A DNA stretch of 24,280 nt, from positions 1 through 24,280 of the forward strand of contig JAOZSN010000024.1 of assembly GCA_029939635.1 (NCBI GenBank), read 5' to 3'. Position 1 is the first letter of the stretch. Each line of letters begins with the position of its first letter. Source of the DNA: Deltaproteobacteria bacterium. GTDB taxonomy: Bacteria > Desulfobacterota > Desulfobulbia > Desulfobulbales > SURF-16. The position numbers were made by a program, and so were the translations under genes. This document shows, in pieces, positions 6,978-14,761 of this stretch. The notes under the pieces are model-generated. The model saw only the letters and a list, made by a program, of their open reading frames with translations, was not told the DNA's origin and ran no database searches.

Positions 6978-7811
6978 TCAAAAAAAAGCTGCAATTTCCT
7001 CGCTCAGCCCTGCCTTGGTAAATTCGTTCCGTAACCTGCTAAAGAGGCGGCGCATTTTGCCATGTATCTGATTGCTGGAGAGTCCCACCATCCTTCCTGC
7101 CTCACTTATTGGTAGGCCATCTTGATAACAGAGTTTTAACAGGATCTTTTCTTGGCCGCTGAGGTTCATTGCTAGATTTTGCAGGGACGGGAAGGTGGCA
7201 TGGTTGGTCGCTGGTGATTCTGATGTGACAATCTGGAAAAGTGCTTGAAAAAAAAGTTTCTTTTGTTGCTGGTCAAGGTGCTCTGCGACGGGATCGCAGT
7301 CTTGGTCTGTCTGCTCCTCTTCATCCATGTGGACTTCTTGGCCCTGGTGGCTACCGCAATTAGTAACATTGCTTTTGATTGTGTGGCCCATATGCTCGGA
7401 GGTGGCACGGGAGAGGCGGTGACGGCTGATCATAATTTCCACAGCAGCCATCATCTCATGACGTTCAAGGCAGAGCAGGGTGTATATTTGTAGCCAGACA
7501 CCGCCAAGTTTTTGCAGCCAGGCCGGAGGGCGGCGACGACCAAACTTTGTACGACTGAAATCTTCAAAGAGGCGTAGTGCCACTGCGGCAAAATAACTGG
7601 AAAAGCGTGCTCGTCCATCATAGCCCGCTAGACGACGCCCTTGCTCCTCTTCCATTTTTCCCAAGGTATAGACACAGGCCTCTTCGGCCAATGTCTGGTT
7701 GCTAAAGCGTCGGCTAGCCAAGCGGTCGAGGAGGTTTAGGTTTTCAGCTATTCGTTTGGAGTAATTCAAGGGAGGATTCCTTAAAGAGTAAGTGCTTTTG
7801 TACTGTATCAT
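6978..7811 (-). CDS. Sigma-70 family (ECF-like) RNA polymerase sigma factor
   Basis: The protein is about 277 residues from the ATG at 7811. The N-terminal part (RFSSYFAAVALRLFEDFSRTKFGRR) resembles a sigma region 2 helix. The C-terminal part (LSGQEKILLKLCYQDGLPISEAGRMVGLS..QIHGKMRRLFSRLRNEF) is a clear sigma region 4 helix-turn-helix. A long central linker is acidic and poorly conserved (MDEEEQTDQDCDP). The start is uncertain: a TTG at 7820, the ATG at 7811, or a TTG at 7769, which has the best ribosome-binding site (AAGGA, 8 nt spacing). It is followed by the anti-sigma gene and is divergent from the VWA lipoprotein gene, which it may control. Its target promoter cannot be assigned from the sequence. 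Confidence 0.82.
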   Translation of the reverse strand: MIQYKSTYSLRNPPLNYSKRIAENLNLLDRLASRRFSNQTLAEEACVYTLGKMEEEQGRRLAGYDGRARFSSYFAAVALRLFEDFSRTKFGRRRPPAWLQKLGGVWLQIYTLLCLERHEMMAAVEIMISRHRLSRATSEHMGHTIKSNVTNCGSHQGQEVHMDEEEQTDQDCDPVAEHLDQQQKKLFFQALFQIVTSESPATNHATFPSLQNLAMNLSGQEKILLKLCYQDGLPISEAGRMVGLSSNQIHGKMRRLFSRLRNEFTKAGLSEEIAAFF

Positions 7812-7923
7812 ATCTCGCAATTTTTTCTCGGGAGATTTTTTTTAAAGAAAAGCGACAAAGTGTTTCAGGGTGTCCGTCAGCCATTATGAATCGCAGGTCA
7901 ATCAAAATTACAGGAGAAACAGT

Positions 7924-9627
7924 ATGAAAACGAAAATGTATGCCACCTTGCTTGCCACGACACTTGCCCTTAGCGCCTGTCAGCCTAGTGTAGATCAGGA
8001 AGTCGCAGTTGATACAGGGGAGCAACCTGCTCCAATCCATGTGCAGGCGAGGAATCCACAAGTTATGGCCATGGCGGAGAGCTCTTCCGTGGCTTTGGCA
8101 AAGAGTCGAAATGTGGCTAAAAAAATGGCCCCCGATCAGGTTATGGGGTCGGCAATGCCCTATGGCATGATGCTCCCTCTGGAAAGGGGTATTGCTCCAT
8201 CAATCAAACCTGACTTTAATGTCGAGGCCTATTCTTATGTGCAAGAGCAGGGATTTGTCGTGGTTGAAAATGACCCTCTCTCTACCTTTTCAGTGGATGT
8301 AGATACGGCTTCCTATAGTAATATTCGCCGTTTTTTGCAGGGGGGGCAACTTCCTCCTGTAGGTGCGGTGCGTATTGAAGAAATGGTAAATTATTTTACC
8401 TATAGCTATGTTGATTCCGCCACGCATCCGGTGGCTATTAATACCGAACTTGGGGCCTGCCCCTGGCAGCCAGAGCATAAGCTGGTGCAGATTGGCATTA
8501 AAGCCAAGGATATAGCCCATGAAGATTTGCCTCCATCCAACCTGGTTTTTCTTGTTGATATCTCAGGCTCTATGCAAAGTGCCAATAAGTTAGGGTTGCT
8601 AAAAAAATCCATGAAGATGCTGGTTACTAAGCTTGGTGAGCAGGATCGTATCTCCATGGTGGTTTATGCTGGTGCTGAAAGGGTGGTCCTTACCCCCACC
8701 TCTTGCAAGGACAAGGAGACAATTGTCGCTGCCATTGAGACTCTTGCCGCCGGTGGTTCCACCAATGGTGCCGGAGGTATTGCGGCGGCCTATGATCTGG
8801 CCCGGCAGGGATTTATGCCTGGCGGCAATAATCGTGTCATTCTGGCCTCGGATGGTGATTTTAATGTGGGTACCTCCAGCGTTGGTGAGTTGGAAAAGCT
8901 TATTGAAAAAGAGCGTAAGTCTGGTGTCTATCTCACTGTCTTAGGGTTTGGTATGGGTAATTATCATGATTCCACCATGGAGGTGTTGGCTGATAAGGGT
9001 AATGGCAATTATGCCTATATTGATTCGCTGCAGGAAGCCAAGAAGGTGCTGGTGTCCGAGATGGCTGGTACTCTGCATACGGTGGCCAAGGACGTTAAGC
9101 TGCAGGTTGAGTTTAACCCGAAAACCGTGCAAGGCTACCGTCTGGTGGGCTATAAGAATAGGCGTCTGGCCGATGAAGATTTTAATAATGATAGCAAGGA
9201 TGCCGGTGAGATGGGGGCTGGCCATACCGTGACCGCCCTCTATGAGATCATTCCTACTGGTGTTGAGCTGGAGGAGGCATCGGTGGACCCTTTGAAATAT
9301 CAGGGGGCACGTCCTGCTAAACAGTCAACAGAGATTCTCACGGTGAAGCTGCGTTATAAGCTGCCTAAAGAGGATAGCAGTCGTGTCGTCAGTGCTGCTG
9401 TGCCAAATACCTCGGTTACGCATGAGGCCAGCGCTGATTTTACCTTTGCCTCAGCCGTGGCTGCCTTTGGTTTGGTATTGGAAAAATCAAACTATGCTGG
9501 TGAGATGGGCTATGGCAATATTGTTACATTGGCTAAACAAGGACGGGGCCAAGATGATAACGGCTATCGGGCTGAATTTATCAAGTTAGTAGAGCAGGCG
9601 GAGTTGTTGCGTATGTGGAATAGATAA
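7924..9627 (+). CDS. YfbK-like von Willebrand factor A domain lipoprotein
   Basis: The start at 7924 has AGGAG at 7911-7915; an earlier in-frame start at 7870 would hide the signal peptide. The 567-residue product begins MKTKMYATLLATTLALSACQ, a lipoprotein signal with lipobox LSAC (Cys19). Residues about 110-190 are the YfbK N-terminal domain (NPLSTFSVDVDTASYSN-type; here DPLSTFSVDVDTASYSN). The VWA domain carries the metal site D212-I-S214-G-S216 (LVFLVDISGSM). The C-terminal part is the YfbK C-terminal (DUF3520) domain. VWA lipoproteins of this type are probably envelope-anchored and bind proteins through a metal ion. Divergence from the sigma/anti-sigma pair suggests a regulon. The substrate is unknown. 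Confidence 0.9.
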   Translation: MKTKMYATLLATTLALSACQPSVDQEVAVDTGEQPAPIHVQARNPQVMAMAESSSVALAKSRNVAKKMAPDQVMGSAMPYGMMLPLERGIAPSIKPDFNVEAYSYVQEQGFVVVENDPLSTFSVDVDTASYSNIRRFLQGGQLPPVGAVRIEEMVNYFTYSYVDSATHPVAINTELGACPWQPEHKLVQIGIKAKDIAHEDLPPSNLVFLVDISGSMQSANKLGLLKKSMKMLVTKLGEQDRISMVVYAGAERVVLTPTSCKDKETIVAAIETLAAGGSTNGAGGIAAAYDLARQGFMPGGNNRVILASDGDFNVGTSSVGELEKLIEKERKSGVYLTVLGFGMGNYHDSTMEVLADKGNGNYAYIDSLQEAKKVLVSEMAGTLHTVAKDVKLQVEFNPKTVQGYRLVGYKNRRLADEDFNNDSKDAGEMGAGHTVTALYEIIPTGVELEEASVDPLKYQGARPAKQSTEILTVKLRYKLPKEDSSRVVSAAVPNTSVTHEASADFTFASAVAAFGLVLEKSNYAGEMGYGNIVTLAKQGRGQDDNGYRAEFIKLVEQAELLRMWNR

Positions 9628-9663
9628 TGGTTCGTTTTCTTTCTTGCTCTCAGGTGTGAATAT

Positions 9664-9692
9664 GATAAAATAATATGGTTTTTTATTTTATC
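9664..9692. repeat. AT-rich 10-bp perfect hairpin before the HD-GYP gene
   Basis: gataaaataa (9664-9673) and ttattttatc (9683-9692) are exact inverted complements around a 9-nt loop. The arm ends 3 nt before the GAGG (9696-9699) used by the gene at 9706. It may be an operator or a translation-control structure. Confidence 0.45.
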
Positions 9693-9705
9693 TATGAGGT
9701 GAAAG

Positions 9706-10665
9706 GTGGCAGCTGAATTAAAGGGATTTGTACTCATAAACAGGGATGAAGTGGCGGCCTGCGGGAGACAGTTAGGTTTTGATCTCTACACCGTTTCTCT
9801 GGATGATGTTGGTGCAGATCCCCACCCGTTTTGTCGCAAGGGTCAGGCCATGGATTCAGTGCTGGCCGCCATGGACGAGCGCTTGCTGGCAAAATTTTAC
9901 ATCAGGCGGCAGGCGCTGCAATCCTATTATGCCGATATGGAGGCCTCTCTCTCCGGTCTGCTGGAGGATCCCCAGGTGTCGGTGGGGCAAAAGTCCCAGG
10001 TTCTGCATCGGTGCGCGAATAATGTCCTTAAGGATGTCTATGATGATCCCCGCAGCGGTGAAAATCTGGCTCGGACCAAGGATATTACCGAAAATATTAT
10101 TAAGTTTACCATGGGCTCAGAGGGTTCTGTTCCTGGACTTCTCCGTCTCTCCAGCCATGATTATTACACCTTTACCCATTGCGTTAATGTCTCGGTTTTT
10201 GGGGTTGGTTTGATGGAACGCATAGATTCTCTCTCCCGGGATGATCTCTATGATTTTGCTCTGGGCTGTATTTTGCACGATGTGGGCAAGACTGAGGTGG
10301 CTGATGCCATTCTCAATAAGCCGGGTAGGCTGACGGATGAGGAGTTTGAGGTGATAAAGTCCCACCCTATGGAGGGCTATGCTCTCATGGAGGATAAGTT
10401 ACCCCCCATTGCCCTGGATGTCATTTTGCACCATCATGAGAAGTTTGATGGCAGCGGCTACCCCCATGGACTGGATGAGAAGAATATTTCCGATTACTCC
10501 AGGGTGGCGGCCATTGCCGATGTCTATGATGCTCTCACCACCAATCGCCCCTATGCTGATGCCCGTGACCCATTTAAGGCACTTACCCTTATGAAGCAGA
10601 AGATGGTGGGCCATTTTGAGCAACAGAAATTTATGAGTTTTGTGGAATTTTTGTCCACATCCTGA
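9706..10665 (+). CDS. HD-GYP domain protein, probable c-di-GMP phosphodiesterase
   Basis: The gene starts with GTG at 9706, with GAGG 6 nt upstream. The 319-residue product has an N-terminal region (1-150) similar to the accessory region of DUF3391-type proteins. The HD-GYP domain follows: H158 in HCVNVS, H191-D192 in ILHDVGKTEV, H220 (KSHPMEG), H242-H244 in LHHHEKFDGSGYP, and the GYP at 251-253. All metal-binding positions of an active domain look present, so c-di-GMP hydrolysis to GMP/pGpG is expected. No membrane segment or receiver domain is visible. It follows the VWA lipoprotein gene on the same strand, 78 nt away, but has its own hairpin in between. Confidence 0.92.
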   Translation: MAAELKGFVLINRDEVAACGRQLGFDLYTVSLDDVGADPHPFCRKGQAMDSVLAAMDERLLAKFYIRRQALQSYYADMEASLSGLLEDPQVSVGQKSQVLHRCANNVLKDVYDDPRSGENLARTKDITENIIKFTMGSEGSVPGLLRLSSHDYYTFTHCVNVSVFGVGLMERIDSLSRDDLYDFALGCILHDVGKTEVADAILNKPGRLTDEEFEVIKSHPMEGYALMEDKLPPIALDVILHHHEKFDGSGYPHGLDEKNISDYSRVAAIADVYDALTTNRPYADARDPFKALTLMKQKMVGHFEQQKFMSFVEFLSTS

Positions 10666-10685
10666 AAATTGTAGAGACGCTGTGG

Positions 10686-11328
10686 TTAGATCAAGTCAAG
10701 CTCTTCGAGCCAACCAGCATTTTCTGTTAGTTGATCCACTAAAATGCGAGATGCCTCTTCAGGGTGCTCGGGCCGGGAGTGGATTTGGCTCATTACCAAA
10801 ATATCGTCCTTACGTCCGCAGATTTCGATTTTTCCAATGTCATGACCCATGATAAACTTAAAGCGCTTGGCGTACTCGTGAAACGGGCATGCACTGGTAG
10901 AGGTAGTAGGGGGTTAGCTTCGATACGGGTTAGTCCGTTCGTCAGGGCTTCTACGCTGTCATTGACCCCCTTAAGGAAGACTGCTTGATTGTTAACGGTG
11001 ATACCGGCATTGCGAATACGCAGAATCGCCTCTTTGGCTAGGTCGGTGATTTCATTAGCGTGATTAAAGTGAGTTGGGATGTAGAGAGTTTTATGCTGGT
11101 TGAAATCGTGCAGGACTTTGATCAACTCATCATCAAAATAACGTAGGGGATACACGACGGGAGTCCGGGTGCCGATGCGGACAAAGTTCACATGATCAAT
11201 ATCCTTTAATGCTTCTAGCATTTGAGCGATGACCCTGGTGGGCAGCATCATGGGATCACCACCAGAAATAATTACATTGGTGATTTCCTTGTGTTCGGCA
11301 ATATACTTGGCGTCATTCTGGAAGTTCT
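10686..11328 (-). pseudogene. Lysine-2,3-aminomutase (KamA) family radical SAM pseudogene
   Basis: Reading the minus strand from 11328, the family core is clear: AEHKEITNVIISGGDPMML, RIGTRTPVVYPLRY, IPTHFNHANEIT, NNQAVFLKGVND. Near 10909-10913 a run of five C (minus strand) has one C too many. In the shifted frame the sequence reads PYYLYQCMPV, the expected continuation. A deletion follows, and a third frame then gives YAKRFKFIMGHDIGKIEICG and SQIHSRPEHPEEA up to TAA at 10688-10686. The N-terminus, with the CxxxCxxC cluster, is missing because an IS21 end abuts at about 11329. With no cluster, a frameshift and a deletion, no active enzyme can be made. Aminomutases of this family interconvert alpha- and beta-amino acids using SAM and PLP. 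Confidence 0.88.
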
Positions 11329-11600
11329 TGTCAATCAGCGTGCAATAATGACCCCCTAGAGCCAGAAAACAGCGTCCAAAATTGACCCCTCCGATTAACC
11401 TCTCCGTGCATTCAAACTCACGGAGGGAATGGAGGATGTTGATAGTGGAGACAATAGTTAAGGTAAGGCGTCTGTACTTTGTGGAAAAGGTCAAAATCAA
11501 GGCTATTAGCCGCAGGTTAAACTTGTCGCGTAATACAGTCAGGAAGGTTATTCGCAGTGGTGCAACCGAGCATAGATATGAGCGTGAGCACCAGCCCTTG
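11329..11600 (+). mobile_element. IS21-family element remnant, left end plus truncated istA
   Basis: The element begins at TGTCAATCAGCG (11329) and shows two 18-bp direct repeats, gcgtgcaataatgacccc (11338-11355) and gcgtccaaaattgacccc (11372-11389), with 15/18 identity. Multiple terminal repeats and TG...CA ends are typical of IS21. The 5' part of istA follows. No istB, no right end and no matching inverted end are found, so only about 270 bp remain. The left boundary coincides with the point where the aminomutase homology stops. The right boundary is inferred from where IstA similarity ends. Confidence 0.78.
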
Positions 11601-11618
11601 ACCCCTGACCCCCTGTAA
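11436..11618 (+). pseudogene. Truncated istA (IS21 transposase) N-terminus
   Basis: From the ATG at 11436 (or TTG at 11439) the frame gives MLIVETIVKVRRLYF, then VEKVKIKAISRRLNLSRNTV and RKVIRSGATEHRYEREHQPL. This is the helix-turn-helix region of IS21-type IstA transposases. The similarity stops at about 11600 and the frame then ends by chance at TAA (11616-11618) in a C-rich stretch. About 60 of some 400-500 residues of a full IstA remain; the catalytic DDE domain is gone, so it cannot transpose. Confidence 0.8.
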
Positions 11619-11641
11619 AAAAAATGACTTAGGATGCAGCA

Positions 11642-12511
11642 ATGAAATGTGAAGATATCATCAAGGAGATCAGTTTGCTCACGGGAGTCTTTCCGCAGCA
11701 GGCCATGGTAGAGGCGGTACAGCAGCAGGATGAAATAACACCACTGCTCTTGGCCGAGTTGCGACGTGGGGCTGAGCAGCAGGAAGAGGTGGCTCAAGAG
11801 GCAGATAATGTTGGTTACATCTTTGCCATGTATTTACTGGCTCAGTTTCGTGAACCTGCCGCCTATGTCCCTCTCCTTGCTTTTTTTTCCACCCCTGGTG
11901 ACCTGGCTCGGCAGATGACAGGAGATATCATCACCGAGGGGTTAGGGCAGCTGTTGGCTGCTGTCTATGGCGGTGATGTGGCCTCCCTCAAGGCATTGAT
12001 TGGAAATGAGGAGATTGACCAGTTTGTCCGCGGCGCCGGGCTGGAGGCTTTGCTCTGTTTACTGGCCTGGCAAGAGCTCAAGGCTGAAGACCTGTCTGGC
12101 TATCTCCATGAGTTGGCCACGACGGGTTTAAGCCGCCAGCCTTCCCATGTGTGGAATTATTTGGTGGAGGCGGCCATCCAGTTTTGCCCCCATGACTTTT
12201 GGCCGGTTGTGGCCCAGGCCTATGATGATGGCTTGGTCAGTGAATTGTATATCGCTCGACAGGATGCCGAGAATGCCTTGCAGCGCCCTGTGCAAGAACG
12301 TTTACTTACCTTGATGGAAAATCCTGGGCTGCAACCCATCAGTAGTGCCCTTGATGAAATGAAAGGCTGGGCCTGTTTCCATCCTGAGAGGACAGTGGTG
12401 CATGAGGTGCCCCCAGCGCAACCAGTGCGAGTTGAGAATAGGGCAGGACGCAATGATCCTTGTCCCTGCGGCAGTGGCAAAAAATATAAAAAATGTTGTT
12501 TGAGAAAGTGA
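11642..12511 (+). CDS. DUF1186 domain protein with C-terminal SEC-C zinc motif
   Basis: The 289-residue protein has a helical, HEAT-like DUF1186 region over residues about 1-230 (start MKCEDIIKEISLLTG). After a linker it ends with the SEC-C motif RNDPCPCGSGKKYKKCC, matching CXCX8CC, which binds one zinc in SecA C-tails and in many unrelated proteins. It is cytosolic with no signal or membrane helix. The SEC-C tail suggests binding to protein or ribosome/SecB-like partners, but the function of DUF1186 is unknown. Upstream spacing to the istA remnant suggests the gene may have lost its original promoter or borrowed a new one. The start at 11642 lacks a strong site (GGATGC at 11633), but no better start lies in frame. 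Confidence 0.88.
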   Translation: MKCEDIIKEISLLTGVFPQQAMVEAVQQQDEITPLLLAELRRGAEQQEEVAQEADNVGYIFAMYLLAQFREPAAYVPLLAFFSTPGDLARQMTGDIITEGLGQLLAAVYGGDVASLKALIGNEEIDQFVRGAGLEALLCLLAWQELKAEDLSGYLHELATTGLSRQPSHVWNYLVEAAIQFCPHDFWPVVAQAYDDGLVSELYIARQDAENALQRPVQERLLTLMENPGLQPISSALDEMKGWACFHPERTVVHEVPPAQPVRVENRAGRNDPCPCGSGKKYKKCCLRK

Positions 12512-12517
12512 CTACTT

Positions 12518-12706
12518 ATGATGCGTCGTTCACCCTATACTTGCCTTGCCAGGATCACTCTGCTCGTGGTGGTTTTCTGTTGTGTTGGCTGTGCGCCATA
12601 GCGCGCATCCCTTGTGATCACGTATCTCTTGCTTGAATGCAACGCAGATGTAAATGCTCGTAAGAACAATTATTTAGACATGGTTGAGATGTTACGCTCC
12701 CCCTAG
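12518..12706 (+). pseudogene. Remnant of an ankyrin-repeat lipoprotein gene with an in-frame TAG
   Basis: From the ATG at 12518 a 27-codon frame encodes MMRRSPYTCLARITLLVVVF and then CCVGCAP, a lipoprotein signal peptide with lipobox VGC. It stops at TAG (12599-12601). The same frame continues without shift to TAG at 12704-12706 and gives YLLLECNADVNARKNNYLDM and VEMLRSP. That is the tail of an ankyrin repeat (consensus like LLEKGADVNARDNNG.T.LDM). A large internal part, with the other repeats, is missing. The gene starts 7 nt after the DUF1186/SEC-C gene, so it was probably the next gene in that operon. Confidence 0.72.
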
Positions 12707-12871
12707 TGGATACAGAACAAGCTCCTGAATAACAGTCAGTATGCCGTAATGGTGCATGGCTCCGGCCAGACAGGCCAAGACCCAGGCATGGAGCAGGCCG
12801 GAACCGGCTGCCATAAGATGAAAAACAAGGGGATTAATATCTTCAAAGGGCAACGGGGTAAGACTGGCCAT
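12692..12871 (-). CDS. Small membrane protein, 59 residues
   Basis: The ATG at 12871 has a good AAGGAGG 5 nt upstream on the minus strand, which decides this start over a longer in-frame one. The product (MASLTPLPFEDINPLVFHLM...) is mostly hydrophobic, with one or two membrane segments (FHLMAAGSGLLHAWVLACLAG and a later ILTVIQELVLYP). The family is not recognised. Its 3' end overlaps the end of the ankyrin remnant by 15 nt, on the opposite strand. It is on the same strand as the radical SAM gene, 219 nt downstream of its stop. Confidence 0.6.
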   Translation of the reverse strand: MASLTPLPFEDINPLVFHLMAAGSGLLHAWVLACLAGAMHHYGILTVIQELVLYPLGGA

Positions 12872-13031
12872 GACATCCTCCTTCCTTCTAGTGGTGGTGG
12901 GAGTGTCGCACACGTCTGGGGGGCTCCGGAGCAGTTACTTAGATTGTAGGAAGAGCTGGAGAAGGAGTCAAGGAAGAGTTGTGAATGGATGGTATTATGA
13001 CAGTGGGAAGGGGAGAGTCCCAATTCTTTCT

Positions 13032-13060
13032 CCGTCATTTCTACCTGGTAAAAATGACGG
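13032..13060. repeat. 9-bp perfect dyad downstream of the radical SAM gene
   Basis: ccgtcattt (13032-13040) and aaatgacgg (13052-13060) are exact inverted complements around an 11-nt loop, about 30 nt past the stop of the radical SAM gene. A T-run in the right direction is lacking, so a terminator role is uncertain. Confidence 0.35.
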
Positions 13061-13090
13061 TATGTTGAACTGTTAGGTGGATACTGATTC

Positions 13091-14542
13091 TCAGTCTTTT
13101 AGTCTTTTATTGCTGCGGGCAAAGCTGAGGAATGAAAACAGATTACCGGCAAAGCGCCGCCAGCTTGATGGTGATTTCCATAGCATGGTGACATAGCCCC
13201 ATAACACCTTAGGCCGTTGGAAATGGCTCTTGTAGAAGGTGATGAATAGCTCCTCCATCCTTTCTTTGTTCATGCCATTAGGTATGAAGAGAAACTGCAT
13301 GCAGTCCATTTTTTCCCAGTTTTCCTCAAAGCTGCCCAGTTGGTGGATATTCTGGTAGATGGGCGAGCCTGGGAACGGGGTGAACTTGGCCAGATTGAAG
13401 TCATCAATGGGCAGGGAAAAAACATAATCCATACTCTTTTTAATGCTCGCCTCTGTTTCTCCAGGCAGACCCATCATGAGCAGACCCTTGACTCGAATAC
13501 CTGCCTTGTTGATGAGACGGATCTTGTCTGCCAGCATGGCCAGATCCGCGTTTTGGCGGTGCTGGGCCAGCAGGTTCTCGTCACCAGTCTCAATACCTAG
13601 GCTGATCATCCAGCAACCCGCCTTTTTCATCAATTGTAACAGCGCAAAATCAATATGCTCGGCCCGTACCGCACAGTTAAAGGTCATGGACATGGGGGAG
13701 GCGATCATTTTTTGACAGAATTCTTCTACCCGGTCGCGGTTAAAGGTGAACTGGTCATCATAGAAGTTGATGTGGCGGATGCCAAACTTTGTATTGAGAT
13801 AGGCCAGATGGCGGTAAAGATAGTCGGCGGAATTATAGCGAAAGCTGCGGCGGAACACCGAGCGGTCACAATAACTGCAGGCATAGGGGCAACCCCGGCT
13901 AGAAATACAGCTGGTGTTGGGCTCCTTGGGATAGTTGAAGATGGGTAGCTGGTACGCCTCCGGGTAGTTTGCCAGCTTTTCATAGGCCGGGAAGGGCAAG
14001 CTGTCGAGTTCAATGGGAGTGCGTTTTTGTTCGTTGAATATCACCTGACCCTGGGCGTCGCGCCAGATAAGGCGGGCCACCTCGGCCAATTGATCTTGTG
14101 GAGTTGTGAGCAGTTCATGCAGGGTTGCCTCGCCCTCTCCCACTACCACAAAATCTACCTCAGGATAATCACTCAGGGATTTTTCCTGTAGGGCCGAGAC
14201 ATGGACACCACCAAAAACAGTGGTGATGCCAGGTAATAATTCCTTGGCCATCCCTGCTAATCGTACCCCGTCAAGAAAGCTTGAGGTGGTGCAGGAAAAG
14301 GCGATGCAGGCTGGTTTCTCCTGTTGCAGAAAGGCACGGATGAGTTGCTCTGAGTGGGCAGGTTGGGCATAGCAATCAATAATTGCAGAGTTAAAATCCC
14401 GCTCATCCAGGTAGGCGGCAATGGAGGCTAAGCCTAAGGGGGGCATGATGTTGGTCATGCGCGAGATGTCACCCTCGGCCTGTTCAAGTTTGTAGCCTAG
14501 GGGATGGACAAAGAGGATGCGTTTTTCGTTGAGGGAGGGCAT
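13091..14542 (-). CDS. B12-binding-type radical SAM protein
   Basis: This 483-residue protein has an N-terminal Rossmann-like B12-binding-type domain (about 5-165; MPPLGLASIAAYLDERDF, then VFGGVHVSAL and VVVGEGEATLHELL). The radical SAM core follows, with C218-xxx-C222-xx-C225 (SRGCPYACSYCDRSVF), and later GIETGDENLL and KGLLMMGLPGETEASI. It should bind a [4Fe-4S] cluster and SAM, and probably cobalamin, though the DxHxxG cobalamin motif is not evident. Substrate is unknown; relatives include lipid, cofactor and tetrapyrrole methylases. There is no Shine-Dalgarno sequence just before the ATG; a heptad repeat lies 12-32 bp upstream. It is probably cytosolic and transcribed alone or with the small protein at 12692-12871. 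Confidence 0.88.
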   Translation of the reverse strand: MPSLNEKRILFVHPLGYKLEQAEGDISRMTNIMPPLGLASIAAYLDERDFNSAIIDCYAQPAHSEQLIRAFLQQEKPACIAFSCTTSSFLDGVRLAGMAKELLPGITTVFGGVHVSALQEKSLSDYPEVDFVVVGEGEATLHELLTTPQDQLAEVARLIWRDAQGQVIFNEQKRTPIELDSLPFPAYEKLANYPEAYQLPIFNYPKEPNTSCISSRGCPYACSYCDRSVFRRSFRYNSADYLYRHLAYLNTKFGIRHINFYDDQFTFNRDRVEEFCQKMIASPMSMTFNCAVRAEHIDFALLQLMKKAGCWMISLGIETGDENLLAQHRQNADLAMLADKIRLINKAGIRVKGLLMMGLPGETEASIKKSMDYVFSLPIDDFNLAKFTPFPGSPIYQNIHQLGSFEENWEKMDCMQFLFIPNGMNKERMEELFITFYKSHFQRPKVLWGYVTMLWKSPSSWRRFAGNLFSFLSFARSNKRLKD

Positions 14543-14553
14543 AGGTGGACTAC

Positions 14554-14574
14554 AGGTTTCAGGTTTCAGGTCTC
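14554..14574. repeat. Tandem heptad repeat before the radical SAM start
   Basis: aggtttc-aggtttc-aggtctc: two exact 7-bp copies and a third with one change. On the gene's strand it reads as gaaacct units and lies 12-32 bp before the ATG. A similar degenerate version precedes the anti-sigma gene (6871-6885). Confidence 0.55.
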
Positions 14575-14761
14575 GAAGTCTCGTAGACTTGCTTATCGGG
14601 CTGTCAGAAAGGGCATCTTACTTCATCTCGTCTGTCTACTCAAGGGGCATCATTGCAGGAGAAATGAGAGATTTTATTTCAGGTTAGATTTTTCGAGACG
14701 ATATTCTTATAATGGAATGATATCTCGTGCATAAAGTGCTAGTGCGACAATTGTGTAAATA

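Noticed and set aside
7744..8061. 105-residue minus-strand frame spanning the sigma/VWA intergenic region
   Set aside because: It overlaps the start of both divergent genes and has no conserved pattern.
10793..11797. A single 334-residue minus-strand protein
   Set aside because: It joins aminomutase core sequence to the reverse strand of an IS21 end and to unrelated sequence. The family match stops at both sides, so it is a chance composite frame.
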